Origin: Streptomyces sp. WMMB303
GTDB lineage: Bacteria; Actinomycetota; Actinomycetes; Streptomycetales; Streptomycetaceae
NCBI RefSeq assembly: GCF_029351045.1
Contig: NZ_JARKIN010000001.1
Coordinates: forward strand, 1,202,001 to 1,266,000
Length of the DNA: 64,000 nucleotides
Direction: 5' to 3'
The translations under genes and the position numbers were made by a program. The notes beneath the pieces are model-generated. The model was not told the origin of the DNA, did not search any database, and saw only the letters and a list, made by a program, of their open reading frames with translations. Each line of letters opens with the position of its first letter. The first letter of the stretch is position 1. Below, piece by piece: positions 1 through 8,263 of the stretch.

Positions 1-426
1 AACTCCTCGTACAGCTACCTGCTGTGGTGCCGCGACTTCGCCGCCACCTCGGTGGTCGCCCGCGATGGCGCGGGCGAGCCGGTCGGTTTCATCACCGGCT
101 ATGTGCGCCCCCAGCAGCCGCGCACCCTCCTCGTCTGGCAGGTCGCCGTCGACGAGGCCGCCCGCGGCCGCGGACTCGCCGCCGCGATGCTGGACGGACT
201 GACGCTCCGCGTCGCCGAGGAGCTCGGCATCGACACCGTCGAGACCACGGTCACCCCGGACAACACCCCCTCCAACCGGCTGTTCACCTCCTACGCACAG
301 CGCCACTCGGCCGCGGTCGCCAAGGACGTGCTGTTCGACGCCGCCCTCTTCCCGGAGGACGGCCACCTGCCGGAAGTGCTGTACCGGATCGGCCCGGTCG
401 TGTTTCCCGGCGCATCGAAGCGCTGA
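1..426 (+). CDS. ectA: L-2,4-diaminobutyrate N-gamma-acetyltransferase, C-terminal part
   Basis: Only the last 141 residues are present; the gene enters from the left edge in frame with base 1. It belongs to the GNAT acetyltransferase fold: the acetyl-CoA-binding stretch VDEAARGRGLAAAML and the following TTVTPDNTPSNRLF segment are visible. EctA transfers acetyl from acetyl-CoA to L-2,4-diaminobutyrate, the middle step of ectoine synthesis in the cytoplasm. It ends 91 bases before ectB, which with ectC and ectD lies in the same orientation. That context makes the EctA call firm although the N-terminus cannot be judged. Its promoter lies outside the window. Confidence 0.93.
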   Translation, partial: NSSYSYLLWCRDFAATSVVARDGAGEPVGFITGYVRPQQPRTLLVWQVAVDEAARGRGLAAAMLDGLTLRVAEELGIDTVETTVTPDNTPSNRLFTSYAQRHSAAVAKDVLFDAALFPEDGHLPEVLYRIGPVVFPGASKR

Positions 427-517
427 CGTATACGGCCGCACCCCGGCGGGTAGGCACCGTCGCCGACCGCCCATAACCAGACTTTCTTCGCACACGACTC
501 ACTCCCTGGAGCAAGCT

Positions 518-1786
518 GTGACCATCACCCCGCCCGACCTCAGCGTCTTCGAAACCGTGGAGTCGGAGGTGCGCAGCTACTGCCGTGGCTGGCCGACCGT
601 CTTCGACCGCGCGCAGGGTGCGCACATGTACGACGAGGACGGCCACACCTACCTGGACTTCTTCGCCGGAGCGGGCACCCTCAACTACGGCCACAACAAC
701 CCGGTGCTCAAACGGGCGCTGCTGGACTACCTCGAGCGCGACGGCGTGGTGCACGGGCTGGACATGTCCACCAGCGCCAAGCGCGCGTTCCTGGAGACCT
801 TCCAGGAGCTGATCCTCAAGCCGCGCGGCATGGACCACAAGGTGATGTTCCCCGGCCCGACCGGCACCAACGCCGTGGAAGCGGCGCTGAAGCTGGCCCG
901 CAAGGTCAAGGGCCGCGAGTCGATCGTCTCCTTCACCAACGCCTTCCACGGCATGTCGCTGGGCTCGCTCGCGGTCACCGGCAACGCGTTCAAGCGCGCG
1001 GGCGCCGGCATCCCGCTGGTGCACGGCACCCCGATGCCGTTCGACGACTACCTCAACGGCACCACCGAGGACTTCGTCTGGTTCGAGCGGCTGCTGGAGG
1101 ACCAGGGCTCCGGCCTGAACAAGCCCGCCGCCGTGATCGTCGAGTCGGTGCAGGGCGAGGGCGGCATCAACGTCGCCCGCGCGGAGTGGCTGCGGGCCCT
1201 GTCCGAGCTGTGCGAGCGGCACGACATGCTGCTGATCCTCGACGACATCCAGATGGGCTGCGGCCGCACCGGTGCCTTCTTCTCCTTCGAGGAGGCGGGC
1301 ATCAAGCCGGACATCATCACCCTGTCGAAGTCCATCGGCGGCTACGGCATGCCGCTGGCGCTCACCCTGTTCAAGCCGGAGCTGGACATCTGGGAGCCGG
1401 GCGAGCACAACGGCACCTTCCGCGGCAACAACCCGGCCTTCGTGACCGCGACCGCCGCCCTGCAGACCTACTGGGCGGACGGCCAGATGGAGAAGCAGAC
1501 GCTCTCCCGCGGCGAGCAGGTCGAGGCGCAGCTGAAGGCCATCGCCGAGGAGCACCCCGAGGAGGTGGCCGACTACCGCGGCCGCGGCCTGGTGTGGGGC
1601 CTGGAGTTCCACAACAAGAGCCGCGCCAACGCGGTGGCCAAGCGCGCCTTCGACCTGGGGCTGCTGATCGAGACCTCGGGGCCGCAGAGCGAGGTGGTCA
1701 AGCTCCTGCCCTCGCTGACCGTCAGCCCCGACGAACTGGACGAAGGGCTGCGCATCCTGGCCCGGGCAGTCCGCGAAACCGCCTGA
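518..1786 (+). CDS. ectB: Diaminobutyrate-2-oxoglutarate transaminase
   Basis: Class-III PLP aminotransferase of 422 residues, the usual EctB length. It makes L-2,4-diaminobutyrate from aspartate-4-semialdehyde and glutamate, the first ectoine step. Visible motifs include [20 protein letters not shown] near the start, the PLP-phosphate-side aspartate in [13 protein letters not shown], and the Schiff-base lysine in [12 protein letters not shown], followed by [12 protein letters not shown]. The start is a GTG preceded by GGAG at a suitable distance. It follows ectA by 91 bases and precedes ectC by 136 bases; that second gap holds a hairpin (1799-1829) that could reduce read-through into ectC. 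Confidence 0.96.
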   Translation: MTITPPDLSVFETVESEVRSYCRGWPTVFDRAQGAHMYDEDGHTYLDFFAGAGTLNYGHNNPVLKRALLDYLERDGVVHGLDMSTSAKRAFLETFQELILKPRGMDHKVMFPGPTGTNAVEAALKLARKVKGRESIVSFTNAFHGMSLGSLAVTGNAFKRAGAGIPLVHGTPMPFDDYLNGTTEDFVWFERLLEDQGSGLNKPAAVIVESVQGEGGINVARAEWLRALSELCERHDMLLILDDIQMGCGRTGAFFSFEEAGIKPDIITLSKSIGGYGMPLALTLFKPELDIWEPGEHNGTFRGNNPAFVTATAALQTYWADGQMEKQTLSRGEQVEAQLKAIAEEHPEEVADYRGRGLVWGLEFHNKSRANAVAKRAFDLGLLIETSGPQSEVVKLLPSLTVSPDELDEGLRILARAVRETA

Positions 1787-1798
1787 CCCGCATGGATC

Positions 1799-1829
1799 GG
1801 CCCGTCCTGGCTACCCGCCGGGACGGGCC
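1799..1829 (+). terminator. Hairpin between ectB and ectC (possible attenuator)
   Basis: Nine-base arms GGCCCGTCC (1799-1807) and GGACGGGCC (1821-1829) pair perfectly around a 13-base loop, just after the ectB stop. No T-run follows. It could act as a partial terminator or an mRNA-stability element inside the ect operon. Confidence 0.45.
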
Positions 1830-1922
1830 TCTTCCGTAGTGGACACCGCCGGAAGAGCGTTCCGCCGGAATGGACACAAGGAGGCTCTTCCGTCTGCACA
1901 CAGAGAAAGGCACCATCACGCC

Positions 1923-2327
1923 GTGATCATTCGTTCCTTCAAAGACATCGAGAACACCGACCGACACGTCAAAGCGGCGTCAGGCACCTGGGAGAGCAAG
2001 CGCATCGTGCTCGCCAAGGAGAAGGTGGGCTTCTCCCTGCACGAGACCGTGCTCTACGCGGGCACCGAGACCTCGATGTGGTACGCCAACCACATCGAGG
2101 CCGTGCTCTGCGTCGAGGGCGAGGCGGAACTGACCAACGACGAGACCGGCGAGAAGCACTGGATCAGCCCGGGCACGATGTACCTGCTCAACGGGCACGA
2201 GAAGCACACGATGCGTCCGAAGACCGATTTCCGGTGCGTGTGCGTCTTCAACCCTCCGGTCACCGGCCGGGAGGACCACGACGAGAACGGTGTCTACCCG
2301 CTGCTGACCGAGCCCGACGAGGGCTGA
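1923..2327 (+). CDS. ectC: L-ectoine synthase
   Basis: Cupin-type hydro-lyase of 134 residues that closes N-gamma-acetyl-diaminobutyrate to ectoine. The GTG at 1923 is chosen because it gives the N-terminus [14 protein letters not shown], the conserved beginning of EctC; the upstream in-frame ATG at 1839 would add 28 unrelated residues. The cupin core runs through [20 protein letters not shown] and [15 protein letters not shown], which carries conserved histidines. The length matches the family (about 130). It stands between ectB and ectD, with hairpins on both sides. Confidence 0.96.
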   Translation: MIIRSFKDIENTDRHVKAASGTWESKRIVLAKEKVGFSLHETVLYAGTETSMWYANHIEAVLCVEGEAELTNDETGEKHWISPGTMYLLNGHEKHTMRPKTDFRCVCVFNPPVTGREDHDENGVYPLLTEPDEG

Positions 2328-2353
2328 TTCCGGGGCAGAGCGGCGACGCGCCG

Positions 2354-2385
2354 CAGTACGGCGGGGCACCTGCCCCGCCGTACTG
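2354..2385 (+). terminator. Strong hairpin between ectC and ectD
   Basis: Fifteen-base perfect arms (2354-2368 and 2371-2385) with only CC between them form a very stable hairpin 27 bases after the ectC stop. It lies 112 bases before ectD, so ectD transcription may be partly uncoupled from ectABC. Confidence 0.6.
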
Positions 2386-2497
2386 ACACGCTGAGGCACA
2401 GCCCCACCGTGCTGGGGGACCGTTCGCCGGTCCACTTCGGCCGTCCCGGCCGTTTCGCCATGAACAGGGCCGTACGAGAGGAGAGGAAGGCACCACC

Positions 2498-3397
2498 ATG
2501 ACCACCGCACCCGAGCGCACCGCCGACCTGTACCCGACCCGTGGAACCACCGAGGTGGCCATCCCGCGGATGGACCCCGTCGTGTGGTCCGAACCGGGTA
2601 CTCCGGGGCCGATCGAGGCCGCGGAGCTGGCGTGCTTCGAGCGGGACGGGTTCCTCGCCGACGATCAGCTCGTCGGCCCTGACGAGGTCGACGTGTTGCG
2701 CGGGGAACTGGAACGGCTCACCTCGGATCCGGAGATGCGGTCCGACGAACGCTCCATCGTGGAGCCGAAGTCGAACGAGATCCGGACCGTGTTCGAGGTG
2801 CACAAGATCAGCGAGGTCTTCGCCCGTCTGGTGCGGGACCCGCGAGTCGTGGGCAGGGCACGGCAGATCCTGGGCTCGGACGTCTATGTCCACCAGTCCC
2901 GGATCAACGTCAAGCCGGGCTTCGGCGCCACGGGATTCTACTGGCACTCCGACTTCGAGACCTGGCACGCGGAGGACGGCATGCCGCACATGCGGGCCGT
3001 GTCGGTCTCGATCGCGCTGACGGAGAACTACGACACCAACGGCGGTCTGATGATCATGCCGGGGTCGCACCAGACCTTCCTCGGCTGCTCGGGCGAGACG
3101 CCGAAGGACAACTACAAGAAGTCGCTGCAGATGCAGGACGCGGGGACGCCCTCCGACGAGTCCCTGACCAAGTTCGCCGAGGCCCACAGCATCAAGCTGT
3201 TCACGGGCAAGCCCGGCTCGGCCACCTGGTTCGACTGCAACTGCATGCACGGCAGCGGTGACAACATCACTCCGTACCCGCGGAGCAATGTGTTCATCGT
3301 CTTCAACAGCGTCGAGAACGAGGCAGTGGAGCCGTTCGCCGCACCCGTCCGCCGCCCCGAGTTCATCGGGGCGCGGGACTTCACTCCGGTGAAGTGA
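2498..3397 (+). CDS. ectD: Ectoine 5-hydroxylase
   Basis: Fe(II)/2-oxoglutarate dioxygenase of the PhyH superfamily, 299 residues, converting ectoine to 5-hydroxyectoine. The iron-binding HxD sits in FYWHSDFETWHAEDGMPHM, and a distal histidine in CNCMHGSGDNITPYPRSNVF; this arrangement is the EctD signature. The ATG follows a GAGAGGAAGG ribosome-binding region. The gene is 170 bases after ectC, beyond a strong hairpin. Its end converges on the aminotransferase gene, separated by a bidirectional terminator. Its presence predicts that the host makes hydroxyectoine as well as ectoine. Confidence 0.96.
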   Translation: MTTAPERTADLYPTRGTTEVAIPRMDPVVWSEPGTPGPIEAAELACFERDGFLADDQLVGPDEVDVLRGELERLTSDPEMRSDERSIVEPKSNEIRTVFEVHKISEVFARLVRDPRVVGRARQILGSDVYVHQSRINVKPGFGATGFYWHSDFETWHAEDGMPHMRAVSVSIALTENYDTNGGLMIMPGSHQTFLGCSGETPKDNYKKSLQMQDAGTPSDESLTKFAEAHSIKLFTGKPGSATWFDCNCMHGSGDNITPYPRSNVFIVFNSVENEAVEPFAAPVRRPEFIGARDFTPVK

Positions 3398-3413
3398 CGC
3401 GGCCGGTGCCCTG

Positions 3414-3455
3414 ATGGTGCGGGGGCGGGACCCGCGGGTCCCGCCCCCGCACCAT
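3414..3455. terminator. Bidirectional terminator between convergent ectD and aminotransferase
   Basis: Perfect 20-base arms (3414-3433 and 3436-3455) separated by GC. It lies 16 bases after the ectD stop and about 66 bases beyond the stop of the minus-strand gene, so it can serve both units. Confidence 0.8.
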
Positions 3456-3521
3456 GCGGGTACGGGCCGCTGCGGCGCGGGGCCGTACGAACAGCCGGGG
3501 CATACGGGTGCCGGCTCCGGG

Positions 3522-4586
3522 TCAGCCCGCCAGCAGATCGAGCAGCCGGTCCACATCCGCTTCGGTGTTGTGCAGATGGAAACTGGCGCGCAGATTGCCC
3601 TCCCGGGCCGCGACCGCCACCCCGGCAGCGGCCAGCTTCTCGACGGCGTGCCCGAGACCGGGTACCGCGACGATCGCCGAATCCCCCGGCACGGGTTCGT
3701 ATCCGCCGGGCAGTCCGGCGACCCCCGCGCGGAACCGGGCGGCGAGCGCCCGGTCGTGGGCGCCGATCGCCGCAGGGCCGCCCAGCTCCTCGACGAGGGC
3801 GAGCGAGGGCACCGCGCCGAGGTACGGCAGGAAGGCGATCGACTCCGTGTACGCCCGGGCGTCCGGGGCCAGCCGGGCGATCGGGCCGTAGCAGTCGTCC
3901 CACGGCGAGGCTCCCGCCACCCAGCCCGCGTGCAGCGGCAGCAGCGCTCCTTCCTCCTGCGCCTGCGCGGAGACGACCAGGAACGACGCGCCCCGCGGGC
4001 ACAGCAGCCACTTGTAGGCGTTGCACACGACGTAGTCGTAGTCGTCGGCCTCGACGGGGAACCAGCCCGCGGCCTGTGTGGCGTCCAGCAGCACTCGCGC
4101 GCCGTGCGCGCGGGCGGCGGCCCGGACGGCGGGCAGGTCGGCGATCCGGCCGTCCGCCGACTGCACCGCGCTGAGGGCCACCAGCGTGGTGGAGGCGTCC
4201 ACCGCCTCGGGCAGGTCCGCCAGGGGCGCGGTGCGCAGCGTCACGTCGTCCCGCACCGTGAACGGGTTGACGACGGAGCTGAAGTCGCCTTCCGGGGCGA
4301 GCACTTCCGCACCGGCGGGGAGCGAGGCGGCGACCAGTCCGGTGTGGGTGGAGACCGCGCTGCCGGCCGCGACGCGGGCCGGCGTCGTCCCGGCGAGCCG
4401 CGCGAAGGCGGCTCGCGCCGCGTCGGCCGCGGCGTAGTAGGCGGCATGGTCGATCCGGCCGGCCGCCATGTCGGCGGTGGCCGTCGTGAGCGCGGCTGCG
4501 GTACGGGCGGGGAGGAGTCCCTGGGACGCGGTGTTGCAGTAGGTGACCTCGGGCTGGAACTCGGCGGCGAGTACACGTTGGTCCAT
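3522..4586 (-). CDS. Class-V PLP aminotransferase (cysteine-desulfurase-like fold)
   Basis: Protein of 354 residues. The PLP lysine is in YVVCNAYKWLLCPRGASF, with the upstream aspartate region ARVLLDATQAAGWFPVEADDYDY. This is the fold shared by cysteine desulfurases, isopenicillin-N epimerase-like and kynureninase-like enzymes; no catalytic cysteine loop typical of SufS is seen, so a desulfurase role is not supported. The ATG at 4586 gives MDQRVLAAEF; an in-frame ATG 12 codons upstream adds a poorly conserved stretch. It begins 39 bases after the aldehyde dehydrogenase stop and is probably co-transcribed with it. The substrate is unknown. Confidence 0.75.
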   Translation of the reverse strand: MDQRVLAAEFQPEVTYCNTASQGLLPARTAAALTTATADMAAGRIDHAAYYAAADAARAAFARLAGTTPARVAAGSAVSTHTGLVAASLPAGAEVLAPEGDFSSVVNPFTVRDDVTLRTAPLADLPEAVDASTTLVALSAVQSADGRIADLPAVRAAARAHGARVLLDATQAAGWFPVEADDYDYVVCNAYKWLLCPRGASFLVVSAQAQEEGALLPLHAGWVAGASPWDDCYGPIARLAPDARAYTESIAFLPYLGAVPSLALVEELGGPAAIGAHDRALAARFRAGVAGLPGGYEPVPGDSAIVAVPGLGHAVEKLAAAGVAVAAREGNLRASFHLHNTEADVDRLLDLLAG

Positions 4587-4625
4587 CCGCCCAGTGTCCC
4601 GGGCCCGGTCGGCGGGGTCCACCGG

Positions 4626-6206
4626 TTACCCGGCGGCGGCCCCGCGCGCGGCCCCGTCCGCCGCCGGCCGCTCCCGTACGCCGTCGACCCGGCGGGGCAG
4701 CCCCAGCGGATTGGCGTCGCGCAACTCGGGTGGGAGCAGCGCCTCGGGGGTGTCCTGGAAGACGACCGGCCGCAGCCAGCGCTCCAGCGCGGTGGCCCCC
4801 ACCGAGGTCGAGGTCGAGGTGGTGGCGGGGTACGGCCCCCCGTGGTGCTGCGCCGGGGCGACGGCGACACCGGTGGGCCACCCGTTCACCAGCACACGCC
4901 CGGCCAGCGCGGTGAGCCGCGCGACCAGCCGGGCGGCACCGCCGCCGCCGGCGGCGGCCTCGTCGGCGCCGAGGTGCACGGTGGCGGTGAGGCTCCCCTC
5001 GATCCGGCCGAGTACGGCCTCGGTCTCGGTCTCGGTCTCGGTCTCGCCGGCGTACCGGACGGCGACGGTCACCGGGCCGAAGCACTCCTCGAACAGCAGC
5101 TCGTGCTCCGCGCCCAGGTCGGCGGCGGCGACGGCGAACAGTCCGGGCCGCACGGTCCGCTCGTCCTCGCCGGTCCCGGCGGCGACCGGCGTCGCGACGG
5201 AGGCGAGGCCGGCCCGCCCGGCGATGCCCGCCAGGAACGCGTCCCGCATCCGGTCGTCGAGCAGATGGCCGGGCGCGGTGGCGCGCAGCGTGGCGGAGAG
5301 CGCCGCCAGCAGTCGGTCGCCGTCGGCGCCTTCGGGCACCAGCACCAGGCCGGGCTTGACGCAGAACTGGCCGGTGCCCAGGGTCATGGAGCCGCCGAGC
5401 CCCTCGCCGATCTGCTCGGCACGCTCGGCGGCCGCCGCGGGGGTGACCACGACGGGGTTGAGCGAGCCGAGTTCGCCGTGGAACGGGATCGGGCGGGGCC
5501 GGGCGGCGGCCGCGTCGAAGAGGGCACGGCCGCCCTTGACCGAACCGGTGAACCCGGCGGCCGACACCCGGGGGTGCCGCACCAGTTCGACGCCCGCCTC
5601 GAACCCGTGCACGACGGAGACGACGTCCTCGGGGAGCTGTGTGTCGGCGGCGGCGGCGCGCAGTGCCGCCGCGCACAGCTGGGAGGTGGCCGGGTGGTCG
5701 GGGTGCGCCTTGACCACGACGGGGCAGCCGGCGGCGAGGGCGCTGGCGGTGTCGCCGCCGGGGACGGAGAAGGCCAGCGGGAAGTTGGAGGCGGCATAGA
5801 CCGCGACGACGCCGATCGGCAGCTTGTAGCGGCGCAGATCGGGACGCGGCGGAGTGTGTGCGGGGTCGGCGCGGTCGATGATGACGTCGAGGTGTCCGCC
5901 GTCCTCGACCTCGTCGGCGAAGGCCCGCAACTGTCCGGTGGTACGGCCCAGTTCACCGGTCAGCCGGGGCAGACCCAGGGCGCTCTCGGCGTCCGCGGCG
6001 GCGACGATCCGCTCGCCGTCGGCCTCCAGGCGCTGCGCCGCGGCGCGCAGGAAGGCCGCGCGGGCGGCCCGGTCGGCCAGCGCCGGGAGCGCCCGGTGCG
6101 CGGCTTGCACGGCCGCGTCCACATCGGCCGCCGTGGCCTCCTCGGCGACCCGTTCGCGCTGCTTTCCGGTACGGGGGTCGACGCTCCACACTGGTGCTGC
6201 TGCCAC
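4626..6206 (-). CDS. NADP-type aldehyde dehydrogenase, alpha-ketoglutarate-semialdehyde dehydrogenase-like
   Basis: ALDH superfamily protein of 526 residues. Visible are the ASNFPLAFSVPGGDTASALA segment, FTGSVKGGRALFD, the base glutamate in FHGELGSLNPVVV, and the catalytic cysteine in GTGQFCVKPGLVLV. These features and the ending ALLPPELRDANPLGLPR resemble dehydrogenases that oxidise 2,5-dioxopentanoate to 2-oxoglutarate at the end of sugar-acid catabolism. The GTG at 6206 has AGGAGGAC eight bases upstream and opens with AAAPVWSVDPRTG; upstream extension runs into the divergent promoter. Four tandem GAGACC units (5022-5045) encode Glu-Thr repeats in a surface region. The IclR gene diverges from it, and the aminotransferase follows. 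Confidence 0.82.
   Translation of the reverse strand: MAAAPVWSVDPRTGKQRERVAEEATAADVDAAVQAAHRALPALADRAARAAFLRAAAQRLEADGERIVAAADAESALGLPRLTGELGRTTGQLRAFADEVEDGGHLDVIIDRADPAHTPPRPDLRRYKLPIGVVAVYAASNFPLAFSVPGGDTASALAAGCPVVVKAHPDHPATSQLCAAALRAAAADTQLPEDVVSVVHGFEAGVELVRHPRVSAAGFTGSVKGGRALFDAAAARPRPIPFHGELGSLNPVVVTPAAAAERAEQIGEGLGGSMTLGTGQFCVKPGLVLVPEGADGDRLLAALSATLRATAPGHLLDDRMRDAFLAGIAGRAGLASVATPVAAGTGEDERTVRPGLFAVAAADLGAEHELLFEECFGPVTVAVRYAGETETETETEAVLGRIEGSLTATVHLGADEAAAGGGGAARLVARLTALAGRVLVNGWPTGVAVAPAQHHGGPYPATTSTSTSVGATALERWLRPVVFQDTPEALLPPELRDANPLGLPRRVDGVRERPAADGAARGAAAG
5022..5045 (-). repeat. In-frame hexanucleotide repeat in the aldehyde dehydrogenase gene
   Basis: Four exact tandem copies of GGTCTC (GAGACC on the coding strand) encode alternating Glu-Thr; a diverged fifth unit precedes it. 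Copy-number changes would keep the frame. Confidence 0.85.
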
Positions 6207-6276
6207 CGGGGTCCTCCTGGTCTGGCGGATCGGCTCCCCCGCGGGCGCCCGGCGCGTGCCGCCCCCCGCAGAGTGT

Positions 6277-6292
6277 GTTCGGTATGCTGAAC
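6277..6292. promoter_or_regulatory. Candidate IclR operator between divergent genes
   Basis: The 16-base sequence GTTCGGTATGCTGAAC has GTTC/GAAC outer arms and is nearly symmetric throughout. It lies in the 149-base gap between the ALDH start (6206) and the iclR start (6356), where an autoregulating IclR protein would be expected to bind. Its role is inferred from position and symmetry only. Confidence 0.5.
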
Positions 6293-6355
6293 GAAATCCC
6301 TGTGGATGAATTCCTTCCGGACTGTAGAGCTGCGCGAACAGAGGGGTCAAGGTCG

Positions 6356-7126
6356 ATGCCGGGTACCGAAGCCGGGGGATCGCAGGTCAAGTCGGCCGTA
6401 CGGACGGTGGAACTGCTGGAGTTCTTCGCGGAGCGGCCGGGGATGCACACCCTCGCCGCCGTCCAGACCGCGGTCGGCTACCCCAAGTCGAGCCTCTACA
6501 TGCTGCTGCGCACTCTGGCCGACCTCGGCTGGGTCGAGACGGACGCCACCGGCACCCGGTACGGCATCGGGGTGCGGGCGCTGCTCGTGGGCACGTCGTA
6601 CATCGACGGCGACGAGGCGGTGGCCGCGGCCAAGCCCGCGCTCGACCACCTCCTGGCCGACACCACCGAGACCGTCCACCTGGCCCGGCTGGACGGCACC
6701 GACGTCGTCCACCTCGCCGTCCGGCAGTCCCCGCACCATCTGCGCCCGGTCGCCAGGGTCGGCCGCCGGCTGCCCGCGCACTCGACCGCGTCGGGCAAGG
6801 CGCTGCTGGCGACGCACTCGGACGAACAGGTACGCGCACTGCTCCCGGAGACGCTGGAGCGGATCACCGCACACACCCGCACCGACCGCGAACACCTGCT
6901 GGCGGAGCTGCGGCTGGTGCGCGAACAGGGGTACGCGCTGGACCGCGAGGAGAACACGCCGGGGCTGCGCTGCTACGGCGTCGCCATCCCCTACCGCACC
7001 CCGGCCCGGGACGCCCTCAGCTGCTCGGTGCCGGTGGCCCGGCTGACACCCGAGCACGAACAGACGGTCAAGCATGCGCTGTTCGACGCCCGCGACCGGC
7101 TGGTGTACGCCACCCGCACCCTCTGA
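6356..7126 (+). CDS. IclR-family transcriptional regulator
   Basis: Regulator of 256 residues. An N-terminal winged helix-turn-helix (about residues 8-68, VKSAVRTVELLEFFAE to DLGWVETD) is followed by the IclR effector domain, recognisable by LPAHSTASGKALLATHSDEQ, EQGYALDREENTPGLRCYGVAI and the conserved DALSCSVPVARL. The ATG at 6356 is preferred because it places the helix-turn-helix at the usual distance; the 54 residues upstream in frame are unlike IclR proteins. It diverges from the aldehyde dehydrogenase gene with a symmetric candidate operator between them, so it probably controls that operon in response to a carboxylic-acid metabolite. Confidence 0.88.
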   Translation: MPGTEAGGSQVKSAVRTVELLEFFAERPGMHTLAAVQTAVGYPKSSLYMLLRTLADLGWVETDATGTRYGIGVRALLVGTSYIDGDEAVAAAKPALDHLLADTTETVHLARLDGTDVVHLAVRQSPHHLRPVARVGRRLPAHSTASGKALLATHSDEQVRALLPETLERITAHTRTDREHLLAELRLVREQGYALDREENTPGLRCYGVAIPYRTPARDALSCSVPVARLTPEHEQTVKHALFDARDRLVYATRTL

Positions 7127-7265
7127 CGGGCCGGCCGGCCCGCCGGGCGACTACCCCGGTCCCGCGGACTCCCCCTGTGCGACGAGCCGGGTCAGCCGTC
7201 CGGGGGAGCCGGTTCGCCGCCCGGGCGGATGCCCGGCCGCCGCCGTGCCCGGAATCGTGACGGCC

Positions 7266-8234
7266 ATGACGCACGCCAGACCCGTCCTCGCCACCGTCGC
7301 GGTGACCGCCTGCCTGCCCTATCTGACGCTGAAGCTGAGCTGGCTGTCGGGCGGCAGCACCGGCATCCCGGAAGGCAGCCCGCTGCATGACGGCGGCACC
7401 GCCATGTGGCTCGTCAACGCGCTGACCGTCGCCATGGACGGCACCGTCGTCCTGCTGGTGCTCGCGCTCACCCGGCCCTGGGGACGGCGGCTCCCCGCCC
7501 CCGTCCCCGCCCTGCCCCTGTGGATCGCCTGCGGACTGCTGGGCCCGATCGTGGTGGCCTTCCCGGTCCAGGCGCTGTCCGGACTGCTGGGCGTCGCCCC
7601 CGGCGGGGACGGTGACACCGACGGGAGCGACGCGGTGCTGGAGAGCTGGGTGTGGACGGTCGTCTACTCCGGCTTCGTCGTCCAGGCGCTCGCCCTGGGA
7701 GCCCTGTTCGCCCGCTACGTACGCGACCGCTGGGGACCGCTGCTGCGCTCCCCGCTGCACCGGCATGTACGCGGCCGGCGGTCCGGTACGCGGAGCGGGT
7801 GCGCGTTCGCGGCGGCGGTCGCGGTCTCGCTGCCCGTTCTGGCGGGACACGCTGCGCGGCTGGCCGACGAACACGCCGACAACCGCGTCACGGACGCGAC
7901 GTTCCTGCTGTACACGGTGACGGCACTCGCCGCGGTGGCGAGACTGCTGCGGGCGGGCGGCTCGGAGCGCCCCGCCGGGGCCGCGCTGTGGCCGACCCTG
8001 GCCGCGGCCTGGCTCGGCTCCGGGGTACTGGCCTGCTGGGGCGGCTGGCTGCTGCTCGGCGCCCTCTCCGGCGGCGGCCGGGCGCTGGGGCAGCAGGCGA
8101 GCGGCGCGGCCCTGCTCACCTATGCTTGCCAAGCGCTCGCCGGGCTGCTCCTCGCAGCCCTGGCGGCCCGGCAGGTACACCACCGCGCGCACCTGCCGGC
8201 AGCCGGAGCCGCAGACACGGCGGTGCGGGGCTGA
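7266..8234 (+). CDS. Multi-pass membrane protein of unknown function
   Basis: Hydrophobic protein of 322 residues with about seven predicted membrane segments (for example around LATVAVTACLPYLTLKL, VVLLVLALTRPW, LWIACGLLGPIVVAFPV and the C-terminal LAGLLLAALAARQV). No family motif was recognised. The ATG at 7266 or the in-frame GTG at 7257 could be the start; neither has a strong ribosome-binding site. It ends 29 bases before the sensor kinase gene in the same direction, so it may be a membrane partner or target of that two-component system. Confidence 0.7.
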   Translation: MTHARPVLATVAVTACLPYLTLKLSWLSGGSTGIPEGSPLHDGGTAMWLVNALTVAMDGTVVLLVLALTRPWGRRLPAPVPALPLWIACGLLGPIVVAFPVQALSGLLGVAPGGDGDTDGSDAVLESWVWTVVYSGFVVQALALGALFARYVRDRWGPLLRSPLHRHVRGRRSGTRSGCAFAAAVAVSLPVLAGHAARLADEHADNRVTDATFLLYTVTALAAVARLLRAGGSERPAGAALWPTLAAAWLGSGVLACWGGWLLLGALSGGGRALGQQASGAALLTYACQALAGLLLAALAARQVHHRAHLPAAGAADTAVRG

Positions 8235-8263
8235 AGCCGGTACGGACGGCGGGGGGAGCGAGG

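Noticed and set aside
2498-3397. ectD as a further pentalenolactone-type PhyH hydroxylase
   Set aside because: The WHSDFETWH motif and the ectABC context are specific for ectoine hydroxylase.
3522-4586. Class-V aminotransferase as a second cysteine desulfurase
   Set aside because: The conserved catalytic-cysteine loop seen in SufS (40565-41821) is missing, and no Fe-S gene is adjacent.
3112-5676. Very long minus-strand open frame (about 850 codons) across ectD and downstream genes
   Set aside because: Composition is almost only Arg, Gly, Ala and Pro, the mark of an out-of-phase frame in GC-rich DNA; real genes with clear families occupy the same bases.
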